Below are positions 33,686 through 44,231 of a stretch of DNA of 64,000 nucleotides, piece by piece (position 1 is the first letter of the stretch; the number at the start of each line of letters is the position of its first letter). The stretch spans positions 1,798,001-1,862,000 of the forward strand of contig JAGTXX020000009.1 in the NCBI GenBank assembly GCA_019044685.2. Direction: 5' to 3'. The notes beneath the pieces were generated by a model. That model was not told the origin of the DNA and did no database searches. It saw only the letters and a list, made by a program, of their open reading frames with translations. The position numbers were made by a program, and so were the translations under genes. Source of the stretch: Nannochloris sp. 'desiccata' (lineage: Eukaryota > Chlorophyta > Trebouxiophyceae > Chlorellales > Chlorellaceae).

Positions 33686-36600
33686 ATGGCGGGCGACGAT
33701 GGGTTCATGTTAAATGTGAATCTCTCCAATGCTTCAAAACGAAATATCAATGGTGCACAGCAGCCTGAAAATAGGCAACCGCGGCCTAGATCATGGGCTG
33801 ATAAAAAGAACGCCAAGGTAAATAGGCTTGTATTTACTTGAAATTGCGAGGAAAAGCAACCATTTTATTCGCATTTTACCAAATGTTTATTGCATTCATA
33901 ATAAAATTGACAGATTATTACCTGAAATGATCGCTAATAACTATGCACACAATGTTGATGCAGAAAAATCCCCAGCAATACAGAGGCCAACGATCTGGAG
34001 CTGGGCGTTCATCCTCCCCACTGCCGCCGCCCCCGTCTGCCCAAGACAACTTGCTCAAAGGCTACGCTCTCGACCTCCCTTCTCCTCCCAAACAAATAGC
34101 ACGAAGCCCTGATATTGCAAGTTATGTAGATTTTGATGAAGCTCCATTACCAGCATCGAATAAAATCTTAAGTCCTGAAGAAGGCGGCAACACTAGAAAT
34201 CGAGACCAGCCTCGTAAGCGAAGCCGCAACACCGTTCAAGCCTCTCTCCCACCACAACAACAACTAAACACCAAAATTGCCTATGAAAAGCCGTCTAAAC
34301 GGATCGGACGTATCCGATTGGCTTCTAGAATGGCTGGAGATAGAGAAGCTACCCCGGATCAAGATGATATCAGGCCTATAGAAGAGGACGTTGAAGATGA
34401 CGGTGAAAAAATAATTAGTGGTGAAGATGGTTTTGGTGTTGGTGGTGCAGAGGATATCATGGCTGCTGTGGTAGCTGCAGCTGTAGCTCGAGATAAATTA
34501 GTAGAGCAAGAATTAGCTGTAGTCAACGCTGAAAGAAAGAAACTGGGCATACCAACTGCAGATGAATATCACAGCAGTGATGATGAAGATAAAGATGGTG
34601 CGGTCAACGTGGTAGAAATAGAGAATAGAAATAAGATAGGTCCTAGTGGTGTTGGGTATCCAGGTGGTGGTGTATATAGCAGCGGGGCGAATAATATGCC
34701 GCTAGGAGAACAAGGAGCTAAAGTTGAACATGGCAATGAATTTGATTTTGTTGATTTTGACCATGGGGGCAGTGCCTACCCAGAATTCAGAGAAAAGCAA
34801 AAGAAAAAAAGGGCGAGATGGGAATCTGTTGGTGGACCTGTTCCCGCTGTGAAACCTGGAATGTTGACGCATAATAGAGGTGGAAGTGAAATTCATGGTG
34901 GAGGTAGCGCTGCGGCTGAAGAGGTTTTCGGAGGAGGTGGTGCCGGTCGGCGTGGTGACGGTGATGGCGATAAAATTAAAAATGCTTTAAAGAACACGAA
35001 AACGGCTGCTAATACGTCTACATTTGAGAGACTAGGTTTATGTTCTGCATTTGCTACGCATTTAGAAACATTGGGATTCTCAAACCCGACAGTTGTACAG
35101 CAATCCACGATCCCAGTTGTACTGCAAGGCAAAGATGCATTGGTCAATGCACCCACCGGCTCAGGGAAGACCTTGTCTTATTTAGCACCTATAATGAATG
35201 ATTTAGCCACAATAGTGCCCCGTATCTCCCGTGATGATGGCACACTTGCATTAATTATCTGTCCTACGAGAGAACTGTGTCTACAGGTCGTGGATACTCT
35301 GACTTTATTATCCAGAAGATTTTTTTGGATTGTCCCCGGGTCTGTTCACGGCGGTGAAAATCGCGCTAAAGAGAAAGCGAGGCTTCGTAAAGGTGTTTCC
35401 GTGCTGGTAACAACACCTGGACGCTTATTAGATCACCTACAAAATACAGAATCGTTTAAAATAGATACATTAAAGTGGCTGGTACTTGATGAGGCAGATC
35501 GATTACTGGATTTAGGATTTGAAAAGAAAATAACTCAAATTTTGTCAGTTATTGAGGAGAAAAGGAGCTCTACTATTGCTCGAAATAGCTTGATTACTAG
35601 TGCGAGTGGTGCTAATACTACATCTATCGATACTAAAATTAGGAGAAGGACTATATTGTTATCTGCAACGTTGCATGGTGGTCTCGGTGGACTCGCTGGA
35701 TTGAGTTTGCATCAGCCGGAAGCTATTGGCTGGGAGATGACAACCGACAAGAAGACAGGCAAGATAGTTATCAAAGGTGGCGGTGACAGTAATGATTGTG
35801 TTACTGAAGATGCAACTGGTATCAATGGTGATGTTGGTGATCTTAGTGATCTTTCTAGAAAAGGGAAAAAGGGCGGAGTCAATGGCTATTCTATTCCTAA
35901 ACAGTTGAAGCAACAGTTTGTTCAGATTCCTTGCAAACTTCGTTTAGTAGCCCTCGCAGCGATGATTCGAATGAAAATCTTGACTGGAGGTACTACGAAA
36001 GCTAAAGTCGTTGTTTTCTTTAGTAATTGTGATTCTGTAGAGTTCCATCATGCTGTGCTCAGCAGCGGAGCATGGACAGCAGCGTCTGGCCAAGCTCTTC
36101 TACCTCCCTCCGCACCATTACTTAAACTCCACGGCAATATGCCTCAAGCTGAACGTACTTCTAGTTTATTAAATTTCACCAAGGCTGGTGCTGGTGTATT
36201 GCTGTGCACTGATGTGGCTGCACGTGGTCTTGACTTTCCAGCTGTTACTGCAATTATCCAATTTGACCCCCCTGGTACGGCAGAAGAGTACGTCCACCGT
36301 GTCGGTCGTACTGCGCGACTCGGCCAATCTGGTGAAGCTTTATTGTTCATTCAACCTGCAGAACGAGGCTATATTGATACGTATTTAAAAAGTCAACAAG
36401 TCAACCTTGGGGAAGAAAGCACGACGACTGCATTCGATCGTACTCTAGGTATGGACCCAAAAGCAGGCAAAGGGTTACCGATTGAACGACATCACGGAGC
36501 ATATAGGCTTCAAAAAGAGGTTATGGATGCTGTTGATTCAGATCCAAAACTGAAAAATCTTGCTGAGACTGCTTTTCGCTCCTCGGTGAGAGCCTATGCA

Positions 36601-36942
36601 ACACATAGTTTCGATCTAAAACCCTTTTTCAATGTGAAAACGTTGCATATTGGGCATTTAGCCCATAGCTTTGCGTTAAAAGCGTCCCCTGCGATGGTAG
36701 GGAAGAGCACCACTGGGGAAGAAGCCAAGAGAAGAAGAGAAGAGGATTATCGGAAAGGCGGTGGAAAGAAATTTAAACAGCATCAACACAATAACAAGCA
36801 GCAGCAGCAGTCTCCCGGAGGTAATACTACTACTAATAATAGTAATAAGTATGATGGAAAACGGCGAAAAGCTGGGCCAGGAGGGAAATATCAGGGTTTT
36901 ACCCCTATCAAATCAGGAAAGGGAGGCTATGTGCTTAGCTAA
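33686..36942 (+). CDS. DDX31/Dbp7-like DEAD-box RNA helicase
   Basis: Exon 33686-33817 (44 codons) joins exon 33964-36942 in phase 0 across a 146 bp intron, giving 1,036 aa. A roughly 360-residue acidic, low-complexity N-terminal extension precedes the helicase core: Q-motif region GFSNPTVVQQSTIPVVLQGK, Walker A APTGSGKTLSYLAPI, PTREL, motif II LDEADRLLDLG, motif III SATLHGG, and the C-terminal RecA-like lobe with DVAARGLDFPAV and HRVGRTARLGQSGEALLF. A Gly/Asp-rich insert sits between the lobes. The basic tail (KKFKQHQHNNKQQQQS onwards) fits a nucleolar protein. Dbp7/DDX31 proteins act in large-ribosomal-subunit assembly; assignment within DEAD-box proteins is by overall pattern. Confidence 0.88.
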
Positions 36943-37033
36943 ATTCCCCGATGATTCTCTCTTAGACAAACATGTATTATTAGTATTTTATCGTACAGGT
37001 TCAATTTAATTACATTTTTTGATCACTGAAATA

Positions 37034-37459
37034 TCATTTAAATGGATAGACTTTATATTTTCTAAGAGATTTCTTCATTGCTTCAATATGTGTATCACAA
37101 GCAGAGACTGGTAATTTTCCTTTGGAGTTGATCACCGCACGAAAACACTTTTGATACTCGTAGGCAAGTTTAGGGGAGAGAACTTCACTATGGCAATATA
37201 CAACTTGAGTTCCTAGGTTGGCACATGCGGAGGTGTTGGAGCCGTTGGCCTGGCGGCAGTTGTGTAGTGTTTGCAAAGCTAGGCTGCACCGTCTGCAGGG
37301 TGAAGAGAGGGGCGACGGGGGAATGCAATGAAGGAAATAGTTTGTGAAAACTGACACACATGCCTAAAATTATCCTTTTACGCCCTATAAACTTCAAAAC
37401 ACGTACCTAAATAGCCTCTGCTTTTGTTCCTCGCTCAAAGTTTTGGTGAATGGCCACAT
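37034..37459 (-). CDS. Small CX9C-type (CHCH-like) protein
   Basis: Exons 37459-37407 and 37292-37034 (intron 114 bp, codon split 2+1) give 103 aa. Exon 1 is MWPFTKTLSEEQKQRLF. The first helix-like pair is CSLALQTLHNC (C-x9-C), followed by a second pair C-x8-C in CANLGTQVVYC, then two further Cys in YQKCFRAV and VSACDTHI. This pattern resembles twin-CX9C proteins oxidised by Mia40 in the mitochondrial intermembrane space, for example Cox assembly or MICOS factors, though the second spacing is not canonical. The basic C-terminus KKSLRKYKVYPFK is unusual. Family member not identified. Only 91 bp separate it from the convergent helicase gene. Confidence 0.75.
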
Positions 37460-37705
37460 CTTGGTTTTAAATGCCACAAGTGATCAAAGTCCTTAGGATA
37501 ATTAATTGCAAGGTCTACTTGGTTAATTCCGTCCGAATATCACACTTTACTAAAAACTAATTGTTCAATATTGTAATCCAGGCCCAAGGCTCTTGCTATT
37601 GTTATTTTCTTTTCAACCGAGGCGTTTACAAATTTCAAAGGAAACATAAAATTGTATACCTACTCTAACAAATAAAATAGTGTCTTTATTGCATTGTGTT
37701 TGCAT

Positions 37706-38359
37706 TTACTTCCTTCCAAAACCTTTAGGAGTGGCAGCTGCACCTGCTTTCTTCCTCTTAGGCTCATCATCTTCACTACTAGAGCCTGCCATCTTCACTG
37801 CCGTTGCCTTTTTCGATCCTGGTCTTTTACCAGAAGTACGCAATCGGTCCTCATTTTCTTGCCTGGAATCGTTCCAAGATGATAAAGACAAATAGGCAAC
37901 CTGTAGAATAAATCATAGGAGAGAGATGTTTTCAATGCTGGAAAAGTATTGATCAAACAACGGCACGAACAACTCAAAAGAGGCGGTAATTGGAAACCAA
38001 TCTTAGGTCAGCAGTAAGAATATTACTCTTAAAGTCAAGCTTACCCCTAGTGTGACAACAGAGAGCGCTACTACTGCCAACGAGAACATCGCCGTGATTA
38101 CTGGATCATCAGGAGCAGGGCCTGCAACGTCTGTTGCTGCCGGAATGGCGGAAGTGAAGGCATCCTCTGCCCAAGCAGGTGCTACGCTAGCAAAGGACCC
38201 TGTGCCAATAATTCCAGTTTCAATTTGCCATGGGAGTCTAATTAGACTGTTGCTAGCTTTAACAGGGGAAGCTACAGTGACCTTTTTGGCAGATGAAGCT
38301 TGGCATTTAAAAGTTACGATTTCTGACCTGCTCAATCGGGAGCAGGAGACTCGCTGCAT
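37706..38359 (-). CDS. Plastid one-TM protein with basic stromal tail, unknown function
   Basis: Exons 38359-38045 and 37900-37706 (intron 144 bp, phase 0) give 169 aa. MQRVSCSRLSRSEIVTFKCQ and following is Ser/Arg/Lys-rich like a transit peptide. An Ala-rich segment precedes one membrane helix (ITAMFSLAVVALSVVTLGVA), followed by YLSLSSWNDSRQENEDR and a Lys/Ser/Pro-rich basic tail. The motif DDPVITA before the helix and the acidic-basic tail after it look like small plant thylakoid proteins of unknown function, but I cannot give a name. The unspliced frame would end in hydrophobic sequence from intron translation, so splicing gives the more sensible protein. Confidence 0.78.
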
Positions 38360-38610
38360 CTGGTGTGTTGTTGGTATTAATCGCTTTCAAAATAGTTAAA
38401 ATGCAGTTGCAGAGGAGAAGATAGGTTGGCTATATATCCTGATTTATCTTTGAACAAAACGAAGTGCGTTCAAATTTCAAAACCTTTGATAGCAGAGCTT
38501 TGCAATTTCAACTTATTCCGTTAATAAATCAAGAATTGCTACTAAGCGACCCTTTGGGGGGCGACCCTAGCATCTCCAATTACTTTGATCACGGATCACA
38601 TCTCCTCAAC

Positions 38611-39554
38611 ATGTTTGCTGCAAAAATTATGGCCCCTTTTAAAATTCCTAGAACCTGTGGTGTGAAAATGCCAGCTTTAGAGCACCGCATTCCATTGCCA
38701 ATTCGAGTTTCTTGCCTTGGATTATGCACTCACTCTACTAGTAGCACCTGGCGGCATTCCCGTTGCACTGCTCCTCAACTTCTAGCTTCGCCTCCAATCA
38801 ACTCTGGCTTTATTAAAATTCCTGCTGCTAAAAAACGCGTCATATGCGAGTGTTTCTACCAATGCTGCTGCTTCTGCCACTGCTCACTTGGCAGCGACGA
38901 CTCTTCTATTCACTGCCAGCACCATCTTTACGGCCATCCTCGGCGTTTTAATGATTTTCTTCCCTACCTGGTCCAAAACTCGCCAACTGCTCCACTCCCC
39001 TTGGAGTATTACCCCAATTGCAGTAGCCTATGGGATCTTATTAGGCTGGTCGTGGCAACCAGATACGTTTAGTTTAATTTTACCTGGTAACTTGGCTGAC
39101 GGTCTTAAAGGCGGTTTTAATCCTCAGTTTTTTCCTAGTCTTGCTGGGATAGTGACGTTATTCTCTAGGGTAGCAACTGCAGCGTCTCTATGGGTGCATA
39201 TATTAGCGATCAATGTGTTTGCCGCGAGAGAAATCTATCTAGATGGTGAGCTTTTGGAAAGAAAAAAATTAGATAGTTTTAAGTTGTAAATATCTCTCCA
39301 AGGCGGGTGGGAAGTATGGGATGGGAGGTACCGGCCATTTGGTCACAGTTGAGGGGTTATTAATTGCATTACACTAATTAGTACACTAATAATGCTAATA
39401 AGGACTTGATTATTTCCTTTTTATAGGTTTACATGCCGGTGTGAGCACTAGACATACAATTTTATTATGTCTCACGGTAGCGCCGCTAGGAATATTAGCT
39501 CATACCATCACCAAAGCACTCCTCGCAGGCAATGGCAGGGCACAGTCCCTTTGA
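38611..39554 (+). CDS. ABA4: ABA4-like (DUF4281) plastid membrane protein, N-terminus disrupted
   Basis: Exon 2 (39427-39554) and the 3' part of exon 1 (to 39245) encode the DUF4281 four-helix membrane core: TLLFTASTIFTAILGVLMIF, SWQPDTFSLILPGN, SLWVHILAINVFAAREIYLD, then after a 181 bp intron STRHTILLCLTVAPLGILAH and ITKAL. Plant ABA4/NXD1 is required for neoxanthin formation in plastids. The plausible transit peptide from ATG 38611 (MFAAKIMAPFKIPRTCGVKM) is in a different frame from the core; dropping one A in the A6 run at 38830-38835 joins them without a stop. An 80 bp intron ending at TTCTAG (about 38792) is the alternative. The gene is real; the 5' model is uncertain. Confidence 0.82.
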
Positions 39555-39639
39555 AAAACTACCAAGCGTATTTACTCTATTGGGTAGGAGTACGAAAGGT
39601 TTAAAAGATTCGGATCATATTTTCTTTCTTTCTCTTCTC

Positions 39640-40040
39640 TCAACATGTTCACTATTGGAATTCCCGCTGCACAGCTTATCAAATAGGAAGTCTTCAGGAT
39701 CTTGAAGGGGCCTGGAGACTTTCTTTTGGTCTTGCTGTGGTGCCTGCCATCATTTTATTCCTCTGGGACATTTTAGTACCTGACTCGCTCAACTCACTTG
39801 CAGAGAGAGAGAGAGAGGTCATGAAACGAAAGGAAGGGCTGTGTTGGAGACACTTTGAGTCTTAGAAGACCGTGGTTACCCGCGGCTGCGTCGCGTAAGG
39901 CTTTGGCTGCCTTACCGATTTTTCTTGAAGTTGCTATGCTTTCGCCGGGTGTGGTTTTTTTTTGTATGCGGCATTGCTGCCAATGTTATGGCTTTGTCTG
40001 ATTTTACATGATAGGAAGTATTTCATTAACGTTATGATGG
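39640..40040 (+). pseudogene. Decayed MFS sugar-proton symporter fragment
   Basis: Three pieces in different frames line up with consecutive parts of a plant/algal hexose transporter. From 39645, MFTIGIPAAQLIK then TAG matches the helix 4 region. From about 39685, in another frame, IGSLQDLEGAWRLSFGLAVV, PAIILFLWDILVPDSLNSLA and ERERE match the GWRLSLGLA...PETPxSL motif before the cytoplasmic loop. Further on, LPIFLEVAMLSPGVVFF resembles the following helix. Frameshifts and stops separate them, and there is no start or C-terminal half. I call it a 400 bp relic of a transporter gene. It lies between ABA4 and LPA3, all on the plus strand. Confidence 0.7.
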
Positions 40041-40417
40041 CTAATCTCCTATGGAGTACGCTGTAATTGCCTATTGTTTAATCTTGAAAGGGTACTAGCT
40101 GGAGGCGGTAGTGGAGGGACGGTTGCCAAATTATGTACGCGGTCTCCTTTTTCCATTCCATGGAGCCCTTCAAGTCCATCTGGAAGAGACCTTCCATTGC
40201 GCGTATATGCCAGCTTCTGCGTTCGCGATCCTGAAGAGGGCTTTGCTGCGGTCGACGAAATTTGAAACGTGAGCTTTTTTTTTGGGCTGCCCGCTTTGAC
40301 ACAAATGCTCACTCTGAACACGACGCACTTCGTTCGAATAAAAATAGATTATTGCATTCTTGGCTCTATTAAAACCACAATTCAGCCAGCGAATGCACTA
40401 GATATTGCAACGCAAAA
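40041..40417. other. Intergenic region upstream of LPA3
   Basis: About 375 bp between the transporter relic and LPA3. Short open frames on both strands have no recognisable resemblance. It may include more decayed transporter sequence, and it carries the LPA3 promoter. Confidence 0.35.
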
Positions 40418-41797
40418 ATGAAATTGAATTCTTGTTCACGGGTAAATGCGCCAGTGCTGGCCCCTTCTGGAGCAATGCTCCAGCCTGCTAGACGCACAGT
40501 ATTGGATACCCACAGCTTAAGTAGTCTACGCACAATCAGGCAGGCTCAACTCCACAAACTCTGTGTGGCTCAGGCCAGCACTGGAGATGCAGGCACTCCC
40601 CAGCCTGTAGAAGATCGCCGCTCAGGACGCACTACATACCGCCCCGCCTCTTTTACTGAGCTTGTAGGAGATGCTGTGCAGGCAATTCGCACTGGACTTG
40701 AAGATGGCCTATTAAGGATGGAAGTAGAATTCCCTTCAGTCAGCAATGTCGACGGTAAGAATTATTTGCAAATATTTTAAAGCAATAGAACCAAATTTAC
40801 CAAAGATCTCTATTGTCTATTCATCACATTCTTATACATCCATCTGTTTCCTCTTTGCAGGCTACAAAGGTGCATCTGATCTTTATATCGATTCCAACAT
40901 TCAGCTCGCCCTCGCCGCTGCCAAACAAATTGCTATTGACACAGGAAAGAGTGTGCATATCCTACTTCCCGATGAGACAGAATACCGCAGAGCATACAAA
41001 ATGTGAGTAGGATAGTTATATTTTAATTGAATACCAAAAATCAACTGGTAAAATAGTAAAAATTATGGACCATGTTCTCTCCTTTCTCACCTCGACTGTT
41101 CTCTAAAACTTAAAATTTCAGGTTTAAATCTACCCTAAACTTAATTGATCAAGTCACGCTCGGCCATCTTCAAGAAGGCAAACAAAGCATGTTTTCCCAA
41201 TTCACCTCCCTCTTCACAGGCGGTGTCAACGGCTCCGGCATGGATGGGCCCATCCCAGACCCTGCCAACGCCGCTGCCAACGCCGACATGTTCATGGCAT
41301 TGAACGCTTCAACAATTGAATTGCCTGATTTTGAGACGTATACCAACGATAAAGCAGCGTCTAAGCCAATGATTGCATGGAACTTGGAATTGGACACTCT
41401 CAGAGCTGATTTAGGCTTACTAGGCTTCCCTCCAAAAGACTTGCAATATAGATTTTTATCCCAGTTTAAACCTATGTTTTATATTCGTCAAAGAGATTAC
41501 TCAAAAACCGTGGCTGTATCTCCGTTTATTATTAATTATTCTGGGTGTTTGTTTAGAGAATACCCAGGTCCATGGCAAGTGATGCTCAGGCAAGATAATG
41601 GAGTGTATGCTTGTGTGGCTGAGGATGCTGAAAGGCGATACGGGCTTGGAGAATTTAAAATTGAGTTGACCCGGGCAATGGGGTTAAATACAGAGCCTGA
41701 AGGGTCTGCGATGGCATTTTTGAGGTCGGGGTATAAGACGTCTACGTGGTGGGAAGATGATGAGGAGTTGGAGCAGCATAAAGCTTGGAGAAGTTGA
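40418..41797 (+). CDS. LPA3: LPA3-like DUF1995 plastid protein (photosystem II assembly)
   Basis: Exons 40418-40754, 40861-41002 and 41122-41797 (codon splits 1+2 and 2+1) give 384 aa. The first 60 residues are basic and Ser/Thr/Arg-rich, a chloroplast transit peptide (MKLNSCSRVNAPVLAPSGAM onward). The DUF1995 domain follows: YRPASFTELVGDAVQAIRTG, DGLLRMEVEFPSVSN, DSNIQLALAAAKQIAID, VSPFIINYSGCLFREYPGPW and QVMLRQDNGVYACV. In Arabidopsis the DUF1995 protein LPA3 helps insert CP43 during photosystem II assembly. DUF1995 also occurs in other plastid proteins, so the LPA3 name is a family-level call. The spliced length matches plant LPA3 of about 360 aa. Confidence 0.85.
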
Positions 41798-42480
41798 AGT
41801 TTTGAAAGAGAGAGAGAGAAATTTGAAGTTATGGCGGAATAATATGGTTTTCGTTTTTGCAGCTCTGTCCCTTTGCTTGCTTTTTTGTGTTAGTTTTTCA
41901 TTCATTCCGATATACCTATTTGATTCTTACTATGTAATATGTGTCATTCATTAGTAAGTAGAAAGAAAAAGACTGTATAGTACCTTGAAAGAAGAGGAAG
42001 CTTCCTGGGAGCATCACTCGGCGAGTCAAGTGTCAGAACCCTACCTTTGGTATTGGCAATAACAAGGCAATTTTTGTATCGTACAGGCTTTTATCATAAA
42101 CCGATTAGAGCTCCACTTAGTTGGTAATTGCGTATGTATAGATGGCTATTAGCGCCTTTCTTTTGGTGGTAATTACGGTGAAAAGCTGCTTAAATTAGTT
42201 CCCACAATTCGATTAATTTTTGAGAACAAGCACTTCACGAAAACTGGCGAATCCCAAGTCTTTTTGAGATGATAAATAGCAGACAGCAGTAGGCAATTGG
42301 TTTAAAACACCTTAAAGTCTGGCATTTATTTTCGATTTTGTCAATTTTGTTATATTGTGGGAAGTGAAGAACCTGGCACATCTTCAAATCTTGAAATCAT
42401 TGCCGATTACTGACGAAATAGTGGCAGTAAAGACATCGCTGTAGAATTTCAATCGCCGTTTGCTGCTATACTTTCATTAG
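41798..42480. other. Intergenic region
   Basis: 683 bp between two plus-strand genes. A+T-rich, no coding-like frame, no RNA gene recognised. Includes a short (GA)n run at 41805-41818. Confidence 0.4.
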
Positions 42481-43949
42481 ATGGGGTTGGCACCTAATAA
42501 TCCCAAAGGCGGTGCGAAACGAGGTGCTGGAGAAGCAAACTTGGATGCACAGCAGGAGGGGATCGCGGCTATAGCCCGGCAAGGTAAACCACCCAATGCA
42601 TGGCAGTCAGAAGATCCTGAAAAAGTCCCAAGTCCCTTAGGAGGTGGCGCTGGACCAAGTACCGCCCCTGCCACTGCCGCTGCCACTGCCCAGCCTTCTG
42701 CCCAGCCCCAAGCTACAAATGCACCTGTTGATATGAAAGTTTCAGCTATTGTGCAAGAGCTGAATTCTTTAATGCTTATATTACATTCCCGTACGCTTGA
42801 AAATCAACAAGAAAATACCTCACTCCTAGCGGTATGTGAAGATTAATCAAGTTGCTTTTTTCTCTCACAATAATGCCTAAATACTAATATTTCGATTTGT
42901 TTATATTCCTACAGGAAATGACACGACTTCAAACGGTGTATAACGCATGGGTAAGGGACGTCCTCATTAAACAGCACCCTCCGGCAATGGCAGCAGCAGC
43001 TGGGGAAGCAGGGCCCAGCCAGCAACAACAACCAGGCAGCCTCGTCAACCTTTCCAAATCGGCAATTTACCCTGGATCACAACCTCTGGGAGGCGTGGCT
43101 GTTGATTCCGAAGAGCATATAGCTCAAATTGAAAACACAACTGCCATGGTGAAGGCCGAAATTGAACGATTAAAGATTGTTTTGGAGGAGAAAAAAAATG
43201 CAAAAGTGCAACAACTAAAAGAAAGAGGCAATGTGACGCTTACCCCTGAACTTATGGCCTTGCTACAAGACCGTTCTACACCCGCACCGACGGATTTGAG
43301 TCAACTACAACCAGCAGTTGCTATCAAAGCAACTGTAGCTCAGCCTCGTCAAGAGGGTTTAGCTCCGGCTGCAGGAGGAGTGTGGCCTCCAGTGGCAAGA
43401 GCAGCAGCAATAACAACTCAACAGGGTACGAATATTAATTCACCAGATGCTTTGGCGTATCTTCCTCCTCCTGCTCCTCCAACCTACCCTAATTTGCAAG
43501 CCCATTCTGTGCTTGAAAGACAAATTGACTTGGCAAATTTGATTGATGGCTTCAGACGCCCACAACAGCAGCAGCAGCAGTCTCGGCATAGTGATCTTGT
43601 GCAGCAATTACTGCATTATGCGGGATCAAACGCCGCCCAGTACAATAATACTCTAAATAATGACAGCTTTGCAGCAACAAACGTTCAGGCGCCACCCATC
43701 AGACAACAACAGCAGCAGCAGCAATTAACCCAGCAGCATTTGGATCTGATAAATACCCTTGAAGAACATGAAAACATACAAATTGACCCTTCTGCTTCTC
43801 ACCAACACCAGCAGCATCAACAACAACCGTTTCCAGGTCACGTGGTAGAAGCAGGTGAACAAAAAGAGGAAACTGCAAATTTTGCTGCCATGTTGTTGAA
43901 TATGATCGCGAAACAACAAGGTGAAGGTGGTATTGGCGACATGGTTTAA
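42481..43949 (+). CDS. Gln-rich coiled-coil protein of unknown function
   Basis: Exons 42481-42831 and 42915-43949 (intron 83 bp, phase 0) give 461 aa. The N-terminal 80 residues are Gly/Ala/Pro-rich. Across the splice lies a predicted coiled coil: SAIVQELNSLMLILHSRTLE then EMTRLQTVYNAWVRDVLIKQ. A second helix follows (EEHIAQIENTTAMVKAEIER). The rest is Pro/Gln/His-rich with Q runs from CAG/CAA tracts at 43564-43580, 43704-43722 and 43807-43827. Such Q-rich, disordered proteins are often transcription or RNA regulators, but nothing here decides that. TGTAA occurs at 44117-44121. Confidence 0.75.
43704..43722 (+). repeat. CAA/CAG tract encoding poly-Gln
   Basis: Short interrupted CAA/CAG tract in phase with the Gln-rich coding region, giving a run of Gln residues; two similar tracts flank it. 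Confidence 0.7.
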
Positions 43950-44231
43950 CGACTGTTCAATAGAAAAGATAGAGCGCTACCAAAGATAGGATCTTCCTTA
44001 ACAATTTAAAAGAATAGCTTACGTATTTTTTTCCCTGTTGTGGAGTATTTTTTTCACTTTTTGACACACACATTTGCAAAAGAAAGAAAGACCATATTTA
44101 CAGAGATTAGTCCAGCTGTAATTTATTTGTAATAGGTTCAACAATCATCTAAAAGACATGGAAACGATATTAAAAAAAGGGGGGTAAAATTCAGAAAGAC
44201 AAATGACGAGTTGTTTTGGTTTTGGTTTTCT

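Noticed and set aside
39800..39822. (GA)n run as a regulatory element
   Set aside because: Lies inside the decayed sugar-transporter frame where it reads as a Glu-Arg repeat (ERERE); simple slippage explains it.
40049..40321. Overlapping 60-90-codon frames on both strands
   Set aside because: None resembles a known protein and they contradict each other; possibly more transporter decay.
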